64,000 bases of DNA from JAYEHL01 sp041653935 (GTDB lineage: Bacteria; Chloroflexota; Dehalococcoidia; E44-bin15), in assembly GCA_041653935.1 (NCBI GenBank), contig JBAZEO010000003.1:1-64000 (forward strand), given 5' to 3'. Shown here one piece after another: positions 1 through 6,944 of the stretch. The notes beneath the pieces were generated by a model, which saw only the letters and a program-made list of their open reading frames with translations, did not search any database and was not told the origin of the DNA. Position 1 is the stretch's first letter. The number at the start of each line of letters is the position of its first letter. The position numbers and the translations under genes are program-made.

Positions 1-237
1 GATGTGGGAAAACACATCCTGATACTCATGTTTGACTACGAACGGGTAGTCTTTTCTGCCGGAATATCCGAGGTAAACACATGGCAAAAATCGAGGGTCA
101 CCATGTGTGTTCCTGCAGCGACGGTATGGACATTCTGTTTCCGACTCAGGCTGTGGTTTGACTACTCTCCTCACCACCACCCGCCCCGTCTCCAGCACCT
201 CTCGCACTTTAGGGCTGGTCAGGATTATGCGCTTCAT
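1..237 (-). CDS. ASCH-like phage protein, C-terminus cut by window edge
   Basis: ATG at 237 with the frame open to the window edge (79 codons visible). The N-terminus, a short strand followed by a VLETGR..VRRVVKPQP segment, matches the start of the phage ASCH-like proteins, which usually read ILxGRKTQTRRVVKPQP. This fold is thought to bind RNA or modified nucleotides; no activity is shown for these phage members. A second member lies at 3880-4575, so the phage carries two paralogues. The start lies just past the stop of the zinc-ribbon gene upstream, so the two are probably co-transcribed. Confidence 0.7.
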   Translation of the reverse strand, partial: MKRIILTSPKVREVLETGRVVVRRVVKPQPESETECPYRRCRNTHGDPRFLPCVYLGYSGRKDYPFVVKHEYQDVFSHI

Positions 238-239
238 GA

Positions 240-464
240 TTACCTCTTTTCCATCAATTCTGCAGGGGTGGGGATGTCTTTCGGTCTGCTTTGTGTGTCA
301 GCAAACTGAAACCCCACCCTCTGCTCAACAAAGGTCTTTGTTCGACCCTGCAGTCCTTCCGTCCATACATACCGGCAGCTTTGGCAACGGTAAGCTCTGC
401 GCCCATCCATGGCTCTACCTTTGTCTATGCCGGTATGCTTACAACTCGGGCAGATGCGCTTCAC
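240..464 (-). CDS. Small zinc-ribbon protein
   Basis: 74 residues. CPSC (residues 5-8) and CQSC (27-30) form a CxxC-x18-CxxC zinc ribbon like those in InsA or transcription-factor fingers. The GTG start at 464 overlaps the HNH stop codon (GTGA) and has a GGCGGGG ribosome site; an upstream TTG in frame is less likely. The coupling to the HNH gene suggests joint translation. Function unknown; a nucleic-acid-binding accessory is an inference. Confidence 0.75.
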   Translation of the reverse strand: MKRICPSCKHTGIDKGRAMDGRRAYRCQSCRYVWTEGLQGRTKTFVEQRVGFQFADTQSRPKDIPTPAELMEKR

Positions 465-874
465 TCCCCGCCCCCGTTCTGCTCTTGCTTTTCGTACCAA
501 AACACAATTGGCTGTTCTTTGATTTCGAGAAACCCGAACCGCTTGGCTGCTCTTGCTATTGAGTGATGGAAAATTGAGGTTTTGATACGCTCAAGCAAGT
601 AGCGAAAATCCTCTGCAGTATTGCCACCCTTTAGTATGTTGCATGCAGAACACGAAGGAACAAGGTTATCGATGTTCTCACGCTCGGGATAGTTTACTTC
701 CCCGGTAGGAACCAGTCTGTCATATCCGTTTTTGCGTTCGGACTTGAGTTTCCGCTCGACTGGCAAGAAATGGTCAGCATGCCATCCGGTAGCAGGGAGG
801 TCGCAACCGCAGTACCAGCATTTGCCTCCAGACTTGTTCCACACCTGAAGACGCTGTGCTTTGCTCAGCTTCAC
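461..874 (-). CDS. HNH endonuclease
   Basis: 137 residues. It has CWYCG, a central WHADHFLPV segment and CSACN with ENIDNLVPSC: a classical zinc-stabilised HNH nuclease (ADH at the catalytic histidine, N in NLV). The GTG start at 874 shares one base with the TAG of the upstream gene and follows GGGG about 8 bases away. It could be a free-standing homing-type nuclease or a host-DNA/recombination nuclease; no intron is evident around it. Confidence 0.85.
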   Translation of the reverse strand: MKLSKAQRLQVWNKSGGKCWYCGCDLPATGWHADHFLPVERKLKSERKNGYDRLVPTGEVNYPERENIDNLVPSCSACNILKGGNTAEDFRYLLERIKTSIFHHSIARAAKRFGFLEIKEQPIVFWYEKQEQNGGGE

Positions 875-1404
875 TATTGTTCCCCGTTCTGCTCGGCGTC
901 GAGGCTGCTGCATCCTCCGCACTGTGTTCTACCTTCGCCCTTGCAGCCTCCGATGGGCATATCTGACGGCTTGAGTTCGACGAATCTGCTGCATCGTTCG
1001 GCGTCGAGGCTGGAGAGAACATCCTTAGCAAGTTTGTACGGGCAGTCGGACGCATGGCTAATGTGCGCAAAGTCATCACAATCCCAATTCCCGCACGCAC
1101 GACAGTACACTCTTTCAGCCACATCAGAGTAATGATCGAAACTGGCATTCTTCATAACCCTACGAAGAACCTCCGCCAGTTCCTTCTTGTCCACGAGCAG
1201 CGCTTTCAGCTTCCGCATGACGTGGGCGTTCCCTTTGGTCGGGCTGGGATTAGCGAAGGACGGCAGGCAGTCAAGCGCAGCAGCCACAGCGGCCATGAAT
1301 GCTTCGAGAGATTGGATGTACCTCACCGTACCGCTAATTTCACGTTCATGTTTTTCGATGGATAACCGAAGGAAATTGTTCGTTTCCTGATCAATGTCAG
1401 CCAT
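874..1404 (-). CDS. Hypothetical protein, Cys-rich C-terminus
   Basis: 176 residues. ATG at 1404 was chosen because longer in-frame starts run deep into the upstream gene. The N-terminal half is predicted helical (heptad-like EKHEREISG..QSLEAF). The C-terminal half contains CRACGNWDCDDF, HASDCPYK and CGGC, possibly zinc binding. A family with the CxxCG..W pattern occurs in many phage genomes, but no function is known to me. Confidence 0.75.
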   Translation of the reverse strand: MADIDQETNNFLRLSIEKHEREISGTVRYIQSLEAFMAAVAAALDCLPSFANPSPTKGNAHVMRKLKALLVDKKELAEVLRRVMKNASFDHYSDVAERVYCRACGNWDCDDFAHISHASDCPYKLAKDVLSSLDAERCSRFVELKPSDMPIGGCKGEGRTQCGGCSSLDAEQNGEQ

Positions 1405-1648
1405 TATTGGCCGTCCCTTCCGATTTCCGCATGGAGGCATTGCATGTGTTGTTCTTCCCCACCGGTATGGTGCAGGTATAAGCGCCACCCTTGCAAGGAT
1501 TCTTGCCAACGAAGAACTGGCAAGAGTAGCACTTTCCCCAGCATCTGCCTCTTGTTTGGTTGTCGCCTGGGGGCCTGTAGCATCGGCACTCTTCACATGG
1601 AATGTCTCCGCGTTTTGCTTTCCTGTAGTGGGGAGCTGGCCAGTTCAT
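1397..1648 (-). CDS. Small cysteine-rich protein
   Basis: 83 residues with nine cysteines (CEECRC, CWGKCYSC, CKGG, CTIP). The ATG at 1648 overlaps the upstream TGA by one base (TGATG). The spacing suggests two metal sites. Part of a run of small Cys-rich genes (240-2887). Function unknown. Confidence 0.7.
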   Translation of the reverse strand: MNWPAPHYRKAKRGDIPCEECRCYRPPGDNQTRGRCWGKCYSCQFFVGKNPCKGGAYTCTIPVGKNNTCNASMRKSEGTANNG

Positions 1649-2298
1649 CACTCCCCGCTTTCTCCGTCCTGGGCTTCGTAGATGGCAAGAAGGGTAAGAG
1701 CACGCAGAATGCGGCGGCAATGGGAACACTCGTCCACGGAACAGAGTCCGTAATGGCATGGGGCATTTTTCATGTGTTCTCGATACTGCTCGGGGGTCAT
1801 ATGATAGCCCACCTGTTCCTTCAGCGCCGCTGCCAGAATCTGCATGGTAATCTTTTCTGAGATCGGCTCCGCTGAAGTAATAGACCCTTCTTCGCTCCTG
1901 GATGGGCAGGCAATCCATCCATAGTCAGGCTCTGATAGATCGCCGTCTGGGTCTTCGTGTACCCATAAGCCTTCACCGTTTATGCGGATAGGCTCTCCGC
2001 AGTGCTTGCAAATGCTTTTGATAAGGGGCTCTCTTTTGCTTGGTGTCGCTTCCAATTGACTCATGAAAGCAATGGCCTTATCGCGCTCCTCTTCTTGCAT
2101 CTTCAGCATGGCATCGTAATCGTCTGCGGCGATGATGACAACGTTGAGTCGGTATAGGTTACGAGGATATGCCTTGAGATGGCCCCAGTCAGATACGGCC
2201 ACGTTGACACGGTTGTAGCCGCCCTCGAGTTCGGGGGCTACCACTCCGGCTTCCAGTACGTAGCCACGGATAACACTCGGCGTTTCGTTGTTACTCAT
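1648..2298 (-). CDS. Hypothetical protein with CxxC pairs
   Basis: 216 residues. An acidic N-terminal beta-rich region, CKHCGEP near residue 97, and C-terminal CHYGLC..CSHCRRIL. The C-terminal HMTPEQYREHMKNAP helix is distinctive. The start codon overlaps the upstream stop (ATGA). No recognised family. Confidence 0.75.
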   Translation of the reverse strand: MSNNETPSVIRGYVLEAGVVAPELEGGYNRVNVAVSDWGHLKAYPRNLYRLNVVIIAADDYDAMLKMQEEERDKAIAFMSQLEATPSKREPLIKSICKHCGEPIRINGEGLWVHEDPDGDLSEPDYGWIACPSRSEEGSITSAEPISEKITMQILAAALKEQVGYHMTPEQYREHMKNAPCHYGLCSVDECSHCRRILRALTLLAIYEAQDGESGE

Positions 2299-2597
2299 TT
2301 ATGCACTGTCCCTTCATGTTCTGCGATCAAAGCCTTTTCCGCACACGCATCGCAGAGAACTACGTTTGGGCCTTTACTCCTGAAGGCAATAGCCATCTTA
2401 TCGCCATTCTCGAATGGTTTTTTGCACCAGAAGCACTGGTCCATGGGGCGCCTGGATTTGGACCTGATGGCTCTGAACCTGTCGCTCATCACCATCCAAT
2501 CCCTCTTTATTGCCGTGAACTGAATCGTCTTCGTCCTGGCAGGCACCCTTTTTGTAAGGACGCCAGGCTTTGCTGCTTTTTCTGTCGCAGTTTTCAA
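2295..2597 (-). CDS. Small zinc-binding protein
   Basis: 100 residues. A basic N-terminus, then CFWCKKPFENGD and CDACAEKA: a treble-clef-like CxxC...CxxC unit of the kind seen in many phage mini-proteins. Translationally coupled on both sides through 4-base overlaps. A shorter start at an internal Met (around residue 35) would still include the zinc unit. Confidence 0.7.
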   Translation of the reverse strand: MKTATEKAAKPGVLTKRVPARTKTIQFTAIKRDWMVMSDRFRAIRSKSRRPMDQCFWCKKPFENGDKMAIAFRSKGPNVVLCDACAEKALIAEHEGTVHK

Positions 2598-2887
2598 TCC
2601 GGAAATCCTTTCTTGGCTTTATTGCCGGGGGTTCCGCACATGCAGTGTTCTTCATTCTCGCCGCATGAGCAGCCTCTTCGATATGTTCCTGCGGGTGGCA
2701 GAACGCCGTCATCCAGATCTGTATCAAGCATGGCTTCGTAGCACTCGGGGTGCATCCTGGTCATGACCCTCTCATCGTAGCAAAACCATCGCCAGTACGT
2801 CGTACCTTTCTCGATGACTTCGTTGCACCAGTCGCAGGTATGGGCCTTGCGGGATTTTTTTACCTGGAGCGCGTCACTGGTTTCCAT
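2594..2887 (-). CDS. Small zinc-binding protein
   Basis: 97 residues. CDWCNEVIEKGTTYWRW..HPECYEAM resembles phage and plasmid proteins that protect or bind through a CxxC-H-C site; a second cluster, CSCGENEEHCMC, follows. First gene of the coupled block running down to 240 and preceded by an AGGAGGAA-type ribosome site. Function unknown. Confidence 0.75.
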   Translation of the reverse strand: METSDALQVKKSRKAHTCDWCNEVIEKGTTYWRWFCYDERVMTRMHPECYEAMLDTDLDDGVLPPAGTYRRGCSCGENEEHCMCGTPGNKAKKGFPD

Positions 2888-2904
2888 TATTCCTCCTAGA
2901 ATAA

Positions 2905-3255
2905 TTAGGCATAACCGACCGCCTTGCCGGTGTTGTGCTCAACTTGAACAGCCCTGTCATCCCAGAGCTCAATCATTTTGAAGTCTTTCTCGGCTGTTAC
3001 ATCAAGGCGGGGAAGACCGTTTTCTTCGAGCCAGTCCTGGATGGCCTTCCTCGCCTTTCCAGCGAATCCTTCAGGCTGAGAAGAGCAAACCCTGGCGGTC
3101 ATTATCTTGACCTCGACCTGGCCACTCGACAGCCACTCAAGAATTCTATCTTTCATGAGTGGAATTATCGGACCTATTGAACAAGGGCCATTCCATTCGG
3201 CATATACAGCCAGTGTCCCGTCGAGGTCTACACCTATCCAAGGCTTTCCCGTCAC
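2905..3255 (-). CDS. HAD-superfamily phosphatase
   Basis: 116 residues. Motif I GVDLDGTLA (nucleophile and acid/base aspartates), motif II IMTAR and a terminal ELWDDRA acidic motif are all present, so the catalytic set looks intact. Small phage HAD proteins of this length resemble the phosphatase half of polynucleotide kinase or 5'-nucleotidases. The substrate is not inferable. Stop-start coupled to the next gene. Confidence 0.85.
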   Translation of the reverse strand: MTGKPWIGVDLDGTLAVYAEWNGPCSIGPIIPLMKDRILEWLSSGQVEVKIMTARVCSSQPEGFAGKARKAIQDWLEENGLPRLDVTAEKDFKMIELWDDRAVQVEHNTGKAVGYA

Positions 3256-3602
3256 GGTTTCTCCTTCGGGAACAGGGCGACGGCTTCGTCAAAGATTCTG
3301 CCAAAGAATTGGTCAGATGTTCTATCGCAGAACATATCACGATTGGCCGCCAGCTTACGGCAGATAGCCACTGCCTTCTGTTCCCGTGTCGTCTCCGCAG
3401 CGGGGGCGTCGAGGCTGAATAGAATGTGGTCGGCAGCCGCAAGGGTTCCGCGACATACCTTGACGCACGCCATGTATTCAGCCTTCGATGCGTCACCGTG
3501 GAGGTCTACAGCGTACTGGACATTCATCTCTATGATGCGATTCAAGGCTGTTCGCATCATGTTGATCGACTTCGCCATCTCCTCGCGTGTTACAGTTTCC
3601 AT
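3252..3602 (-). CDS. Hypothetical protein
   Basis: 116 residues, mostly helical, with scattered cysteines (CVKVCRG, CRK, CDR) that do not form a clear metal motif. The stop overlaps the start of the HAD gene, suggesting one transcript. Not recognised. Confidence 0.75.
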   Translation of the reverse strand: METVTREEMAKSINMMRTALNRIIEMNVQYAVDLHGDASKAEYMACVKVCRGTLAAADHILFSLDAPAAETTREQKAVAICRKLAANRDMFCDRTSDQFFGRIFDEAVALFPKEKP

Positions 3603-3620
3603 CTCTTCCTTTCTTCGGCA

Positions 3621-3869
3621 TCAGAATGCCGTCGGGAAAACCATCTCACCTTGAGTGATCTCCTCGAGCGTTGAAATGGTATCCTCAAGTTGATCTATGG
3701 CATCCCCCAGTTCTTCGTATTTGGCGCTGCCCTGAAGGTTCTCAGGCATGTTGTCCTGCCAGTCCTGGAGCTCGTCGCGCAGCTCAGTGATGCCATCAAT
3801 GACGGCCTGCAGATTCTCCTGGAGATCTGCATACCTTGTAGCTCTACTTTTGGGCTTGGGCTTGGGCAT
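3621..3869 (-). CDS. Small coiled-coil protein
   Basis: 82 residues: a basic PKPKPKSR start followed by long heptad-like helices (LQENLQAVIDGITELRDEL.., then LEDTISTLEEI). Likely a small coiled coil that oligomerises. No known family. Confidence 0.7.
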   Translation of the reverse strand: MPKPKPKSRATRYADLQENLQAVIDGITELRDELQDWQDNMPENLQGSAKYEELGDAIDQLEDTISTLEEITQGEMVFPTAF

Positions 3870-3879
3870 CTTCTATCCC

Positions 3880-4575
3880 TCACAGCATATGTTTTCGGTC
3901 TGCGATCTCACTCAGGAATACGTAGGGGTTATCTGAGTATCGAAGCCCGGGTTGTTTGTAAAGCTGGTTCCAGTGCGTCTTGAACCTTTCGATGATCTGG
4001 CCGGCTGTCGCTCCACATGTCGAGCAGGAACCGTCTATGCCGGCACGGAGGCATTGATCAAACCTGACTTGCTGGACGCGAAGGACTTTGTTCCGTGCTA
4101 CCATCCATTCAAGACGGGAAGCCCATCGAGGCATGTGAGTAGGAGATCTCCACTTTCCGCGGGTGGCCTTGGTGTCGAATCCGAACCTGGGACTGTTGGA
4201 GTAGTACTCATTATCGGCATCGAACCATACCGGCCAATGGAAGATATCCTTGGGCTTGACTGTGTCCAGAGAGTTTTCGACTGCCCACTTCTCCTTGCAC
4301 CACATCGTTGTTGCCGGAGGTCCGAAGGGAGGCCAGATGCGCTGGATGGTGGGCTCTCCGTATTTGCCGCCGCCTTGGGAAACGTGAATGTACTGGTCTT
4401 CTGGAGGCCCATCGATCCAAGCCTGGTCCCAGTCCGGAGCGCCATAAAAGATATTCGGCTTGACCGGTCTGATGATCAACGACCCCACGGCTTGTGTTTG
4501 CATGAGGATGCCTCGGAGGATCGCCCGGACTTCATCACCACGCAGGCATATGGCTTGTTCCTCGATGTCAGTCAT
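3880..4575 (-). CDS. ASCH-like phage protein
   Basis: 231 residues. Diagnostic features of the phage ASCH-like family are an N-terminal VRAILRGILMQTQ..IIRPVKP, a central MWCKEKWAVE and KWRSPTHMPRWASRLEW. An extra CSTCG pair lies near residue 188. ATG at 4575 was preferred over GTG 4581 because AGGTG sits 5 bases upstream of it. It overlaps the small membrane gene by 8 bases. A paralogue begins at 237. Biochemical role unknown. Confidence 0.8.
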   Translation of the reverse strand: MTDIEEQAICLRGDEVRAILRGILMQTQAVGSLIIRPVKPNIFYGAPDWDQAWIDGPPEDQYIHVSQGGGKYGEPTIQRIWPPFGPPATTMWCKEKWAVENSLDTVKPKDIFHWPVWFDADNEYYSNSPRFGFDTKATRGKWRSPTHMPRWASRLEWMVARNKVLRVQQVRFDQCLRAGIDGSCSTCGATAGQIIERFKTHWNQLYKQPGLRYSDNPYVFLSEIADRKHML

Positions 4576-4696
4576 AGTCACCTTCTGTCTTTCTGTTCTC
4601 TCTCTTGTGATAGATCGTCAGTGCAGCCAGAAAGCCCAGGACGTATCCCACCATGCCGGCTACGATGGCCACAGCAAGCCATTCGGATGGAGTCAT
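4568..4696 (-). CDS. 42-residue single-pass membrane protein
   Basis: MTPSEWLAVAIVAG.. followed by one transmembrane helix (residues 7-28) and a basic tail HKRENRK, so the C-terminus is probably cytoplasmic. Too short for most gene callers, but it overlaps the next start, has sensible codons and fills the only gap in the operon. Function unknown. Confidence 0.65.
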   Translation of the reverse strand: MTPSEWLAVAIVAGMVGYVLGFLAALTIYHKRENRKTEGDYD

Positions 4697-4699
4697 CTG

Positions 4700-5068
4700 C
4701 TACTCATCATCGGGATCGGACTCGTTGAGACCGTCATCGAGGAAGTCGTCATCCTCTCGAATGTCATCAGCAGGGTCGCTGTCATCGATTGCATTCAGCT
4801 CATCGAAGTGGAGCTGCACGTTGGCGGCTATCTCTGCCACCTTCTTCTCAGCGGCTTCCACGGCCGCCTTGAGCTCTGCCATGGATGAAGGATCCCCGTT
4901 GTTGATGATGTCCTGGAAGGAATCCTTGATGAGGTCGCTGAGCTTGGGGTAATGCCCGACCAGGGATTTGGATTTGCCTTCGCTTTTCCTCCGATACATG
5001 GACCAGCAAAGAGCATCATGGGACATAAAGTATTCAGAGCCTAAGATTGGGATTTCTTTCTGGGACAC
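4700..5068 (-). CDS. Hypothetical protein, acidic C-terminus, structured-RNA leader
   Basis: 122 residues from GTG 5068 (AGGA 9 bases upstream). A central helical segment MAELKAAVEAAEKKVAEI is followed by a very acidic tail (DDSDPADDIREDDDFLDD). In-frame upstream starts would have to initiate inside the structured RNA element at 5095-5195, so they are unlikely. That element forms the leader of this gene and ends 27 bases before the start, implying RNA-level control. Confidence 0.7.
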   Translation of the reverse strand: MSQKEIPILGSEYFMSHDALCWSMYRRKSEGKSKSLVGHYPKLSDLIKDSFQDIINNGDPSSMAELKAAVEAAEKKVAEIAANVQLHFDELNAIDDSDPADDIREDDDFLDDGLNESDPDDE

Positions 5069-5094
5069 GAAGGTATTCCTTTCTTTTTTATTGG

Positions 5095-5195
5095 GGCGCC
5101 CACTGGTCAACCACGCGCTACCCGTCCTCAGTTCGACCCCGATTTGATTATCGACGGAGTCTGTTGGCCTAAGCCTTGTCCGTTGCGTGGGCGCC
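5095..5195 (-). ncRNA. Structured RNA motif 1, copy a (leader of 4700-5068)
   Basis: A perfect 9-bp closing stem, GGCGCCCAC with GTGGGCGCC, encloses GCAACGGAC on the 5' side and GGTTGACCA on the 3' side. Internal helices include GGC/GCC and CCGTC/GACGG. Copy b at 6506-6629 shares the flanking single-strand motifs and keeps the closing stem with compensatory changes. It could be a riboswitch, a protein-binding leader or a ribozyme; I do not recognise a named family. Confidence 0.6.
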
Positions 5196-5203
5196 TTGAA
5201 CGT

Positions 5204-5386
5204 TCATTTCTTTCTGTTCGCCTTCCTGGAGTTGGTGGCGATCTTGGCCTTACGTTTGGCCTTCTTATCCCTCTTCTTCGGCCTGGGGGGTGTTCGATCA
5301 TCGGGCATGTTGTATCCGTCGTCCCCTATCCCCATGGCTACCGCTGCTGCCATGAGAATCGCTGCCCCTGTTCTGCCAGACATCAT
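5204..5386 (-). CDS. Small basic protein
   Basis: 60 residues: a hydrophobic stretch near the N-terminus (AAILMAAAVAMGIG) and a lysine/arginine-rich tail (KKRDKKAKRKAKIATNSRKANRKK). The ATG overlaps the upstream stop. Could be nucleic-acid binding or membrane-tethered; function unknown. Its stop lies 9 bases before RNA motif 1a. Confidence 0.65.
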   Translation of the reverse strand: MMSGRTGAAILMAAAVAMGIGDDGYNMPDDRTPPRPKKRDKKAKRKAKIATNSRKANRKK

Positions 5387-5685
5387 TCACTCACAGGCCA
5401 GAAGCCGTAATCGGCTCCGTCGCCCGGGTGAGCCCCGAAGAAGCAGCCTTCCGGGGCCAGCGCGTTGAGCTTGGTGAAGAGCTCATCGAGGAAGAACCCG
5501 GCTTCCTCGGAATCCCACCATTCGTCATCGTCGTCCTTTTCCTGGGACAAGATGTACAGTGGATCCGTGGCTACCAGGTCCATCTGCTCTTCATCAAGAA
5601 ATTCCAGTTCGGCAAGGAAAGCCGGAATGAGCTCCTGTGGCTTCATGGTGCCGGCCAACACCGTTCCGCATACCGGGGTAGGCAT
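5383..5685 (-). CDS. Hypothetical acidic protein
   Basis: 100 residues from ATG 5685, which has AGGAGGAA 5 bases upstream; GTG 5688 is also possible. Acidic centre (EKDDDDEWWDSEEAGFF). Resembles phage host-takeover-type acidic proteins only in composition; no family recognised. Confidence 0.7.
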   Translation of the reverse strand: MPTPVCGTVLAGTMKPQELIPAFLAELEFLDEEQMDLVATDPLYILSQEKDDDDEWWDSEEAGFFLDELFTKLNALAPEGCFFGAHPGDGADYGFWPVSE

Positions 5686-5924
5686 CACTTCCTCCTGTTT
5701 ATCTTACGGGATTTGCTGGCCTGGACGTCAATTGAGGGAGCCTGCTTCAGAGGACCGAAGACTCGGAGGATCTCCCGCATTCGGTTTATGTCATGGGTGA
5801 GATCCTCACAACTCGCGTTGCCCTTAGCTTTCTCAAAAGTTATGCTGAATCTCTCTCCAACCTTCTTCCTCTGCTCTTCGTGCTCCAGCAGAAGCGCCTT
5901 ACGAGTTCCGAAAACTCCGCCCAT
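5685..5924 (-). CDS. Small helical protein
   Basis: 79 residues with charged helices (LLLEHEEQRKKVGERFSITFEKAK) and a basic C-terminus. Its stop is coupled to the next start. Not recognised. Confidence 0.65.
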   Translation of the reverse strand: MGGVFGTRKALLLEHEEQRKKVGERFSITFEKAKGNASCEDLTHDINRMREILRVFGPLKQAPSIDVQASKSRKINRRK

Positions 5925-5984
5925 GCCCTACCTTCTTATCGACTTGGATGCCGCCGTGTAGGCCTCTGGATCGGCAGCCCGTTT

Positions 5985-6356
5985 CTAGCCCATGACCTTC
6001 GAGTAATATGCTCCGACCTTCCCGGCAAAGAAAGGATCTCCAGATTCAGCCAATCTCCACTTGGAGAGAAGCTGCTGGATGTCGGATCTGTCAATCCATC
6101 TTCTCATTTCCAGCTCTTCTGGTGTCCAGTCGGGTAGGCTGGTGTCGTAGATGATCTTGCTGGTACGCATGTAATGCGTATGCTCAACTGCCAGAAACTC
6201 CATGTGGGGGTACAGCCGCTTCTTCTCCTTGGCGAGGTCGATCACCTCTTGAGCTGTTTGCCACTCTCCCCTGCTCCGGCTGTCCCTTTCATCCACGATC
6301 AGAACCGTGCTGCCGTCGTCGTTTTTGTGCCATAGCTTGTAATAGATTATTTCCAT
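5985..6356 (-). CDS. Hypothetical protein with double structured-RNA leader
   Basis: 123 residues from ATG 6356, preceded by AAGGAGTACTG. Contains IIYYKLWHKNDDGSTVLIVDERDSR and a C-terminal helix with LSKWRLAESGDPFFAGK. Upstream on the transcript lie RNA motif 2 (6440-6498) and motif 1 (6506-6629), leaving a roughly 80-base spacer. That leader layout suggests regulated expression. No family recognised. Confidence 0.75.
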   Translation of the reverse strand: MEIIYYKLWHKNDDGSTVLIVDERDSRSRGEWQTAQEVIDLAKEKKRLYPHMEFLAVEHTHYMRTSKIIYDTSLPDWTPEELEMRRWIDRSDIQQLLSKWRLAESGDPFFAGKVGAYYSKVMG

Positions 6357-6439
6357 CAGTACTCCTTGTTGATCATGAAACATGGTTTTGTGAGACACAA
6401 CTGATCTTGTTGCTCACGGATGAGACTCAAAAGAGAGAT

Positions 6440-6498
6440 GCCCCCGAGCGTTTCCGTTGGTAGTTGGAGGCTTCCATACGAAAACATTGCCCGGGGGC
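6440..6498 (-). ncRNA. Structured RNA motif 2, copy a
   Basis: P1 is GCCCCCG/CGGGGGC. P2 is TGTTTTCG/CGGAAACG (8 pairs including G-U). A small hairpin TGG..CCA sits inside, and an unpaired GGCAA follows the 5' strand of P1. The second copy, 29958-30010, keeps the same architecture with T-A to C-G changes in P2. Both copies lie directly upstream of a coding region, so a cis-regulatory RNA is likely. Confidence 0.6.
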
Positions 6499-6505
6499 AA
6501 TTCGA

Positions 6506-6629
6506 AGCGCACACTGGTCAACCGCTCGCTTCCCACCCCGGATTTCTGGCTTGTTTCCTTCGAAGAACACCCTAACCCCGAAGGCGGCTGGGCCTGCCGG
6601 GCACTGGCTTCGTCCGTTGCGTGTGCGCT
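6506..6629 (-). ncRNA. Structured RNA motif 1, copy b
   Basis: A closing stem AGCGCACAC with GTGTGCGCT (9 perfect pairs) flanks the same CGCAACGGAC and GGTTGACCAGTG motifs as copy a. Internal stems are CCTTCG/CGAAGG and CGGC/GCCG, and the interior is about 23 bases longer than in copy a. It lies just 5' of motif 2a and just 3' of the tRNA-like gene, inside an RNA-rich island. Confidence 0.6.
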
Positions 6630-6640
6630 GTTTTTTATCC

Positions 6641-6847
6641 TGATACCGAGGCAGGATTCGAACCTGCACGAGATATGCTTGGTGTTAGTCGGCACCCATT
6701 GCGGGGGCATTCGTTATTATTTTCACCAAGTTTTTAAGGACGGCCTACCTTCCGGCTGCTTACCCGACTTGTCTTACAACGTAGGCTTTTGCCCGTCCTC
6801 CTCTAACCCGATAAGCGTAGCGTCTTCTTTTCCGCCACTCGGTATCA
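6641..6847 (-). ncRNA. Interrupted tRNA-Leu-like RNA
   Basis: The 5' part reads TACCGAG-TG then a type-II D-arm GCGGAAAAGAAGACGC. The 3' part has a perfect T-arm (GCAGG TTCGAAT CCTGC) and CTCGGTA. The ends actually pair for 10 bases (TGATACCGAG/CTCGGTATCA), more than a normal acceptor, and no CCA follows. Some 130 bases separate the halves and fold on their own (GGACGG/CCGTCC, GCCTAC/GTAGGC, CTTGGTG/CACCAAG). The D-loop lacks GG. It could be a tRNA with an insertion or a tRNA-mimicking RNA; I find no group I intron core. Confidence 0.5.
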
Positions 6848-6858
6848 GCGTTGTTCTT

Positions 6859-6944
6859 TGGTACCGGAGAAGGGAGTTGAACCCTTACGCCCCGAAGAGC
6901 AATAGAGTTTGGGTCTACCGCGTCTGCCATTCCGCCACTCCGGC
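6859..6944 (-). tRNA. tRNA-Leu (CAA)
   Basis: Acceptor GCCGGAG/CTCCGGT (a G-U pair at 1-72), TG at 8-9, D-arm GCGGAATGGCAGACGC, anticodon stem GTAGA/TCTAT with loop CCCAAAC, a long variable arm and T-arm GGGTTCAACTCCC, with an encoded CCA. The anticodon would be CAA (codon UUG). Position 33 is C rather than the near-universal U. The first 30 bases are also the end of the HNH gene. Confidence 0.85.

Noticed and set aside
2619..2640. A third motif-2 copy (CCCCCGGCAATAAAG)
   Set aside because: It is coding sequence of a zinc protein and lacks the P2 partner strand.
5095..6629. Motif 1 pair as terminal repeats of a mobile element
   Set aside because: The copies are in direct orientation, differ strongly inside and have no transposase or target duplication; stem covariation fits RNA better.
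6414..6710. 98-codon minus ORF in the RNA island
   Set aside because: It lies over two structured RNA motifs and tRNA sequence; coding is not needed to explain the conservation.
6641..6847. Group I intron in the split tRNA
   Set aside because: Only one GACTA-like word is present; the matching TAGTC partner and the P4-P7 core could not be found.
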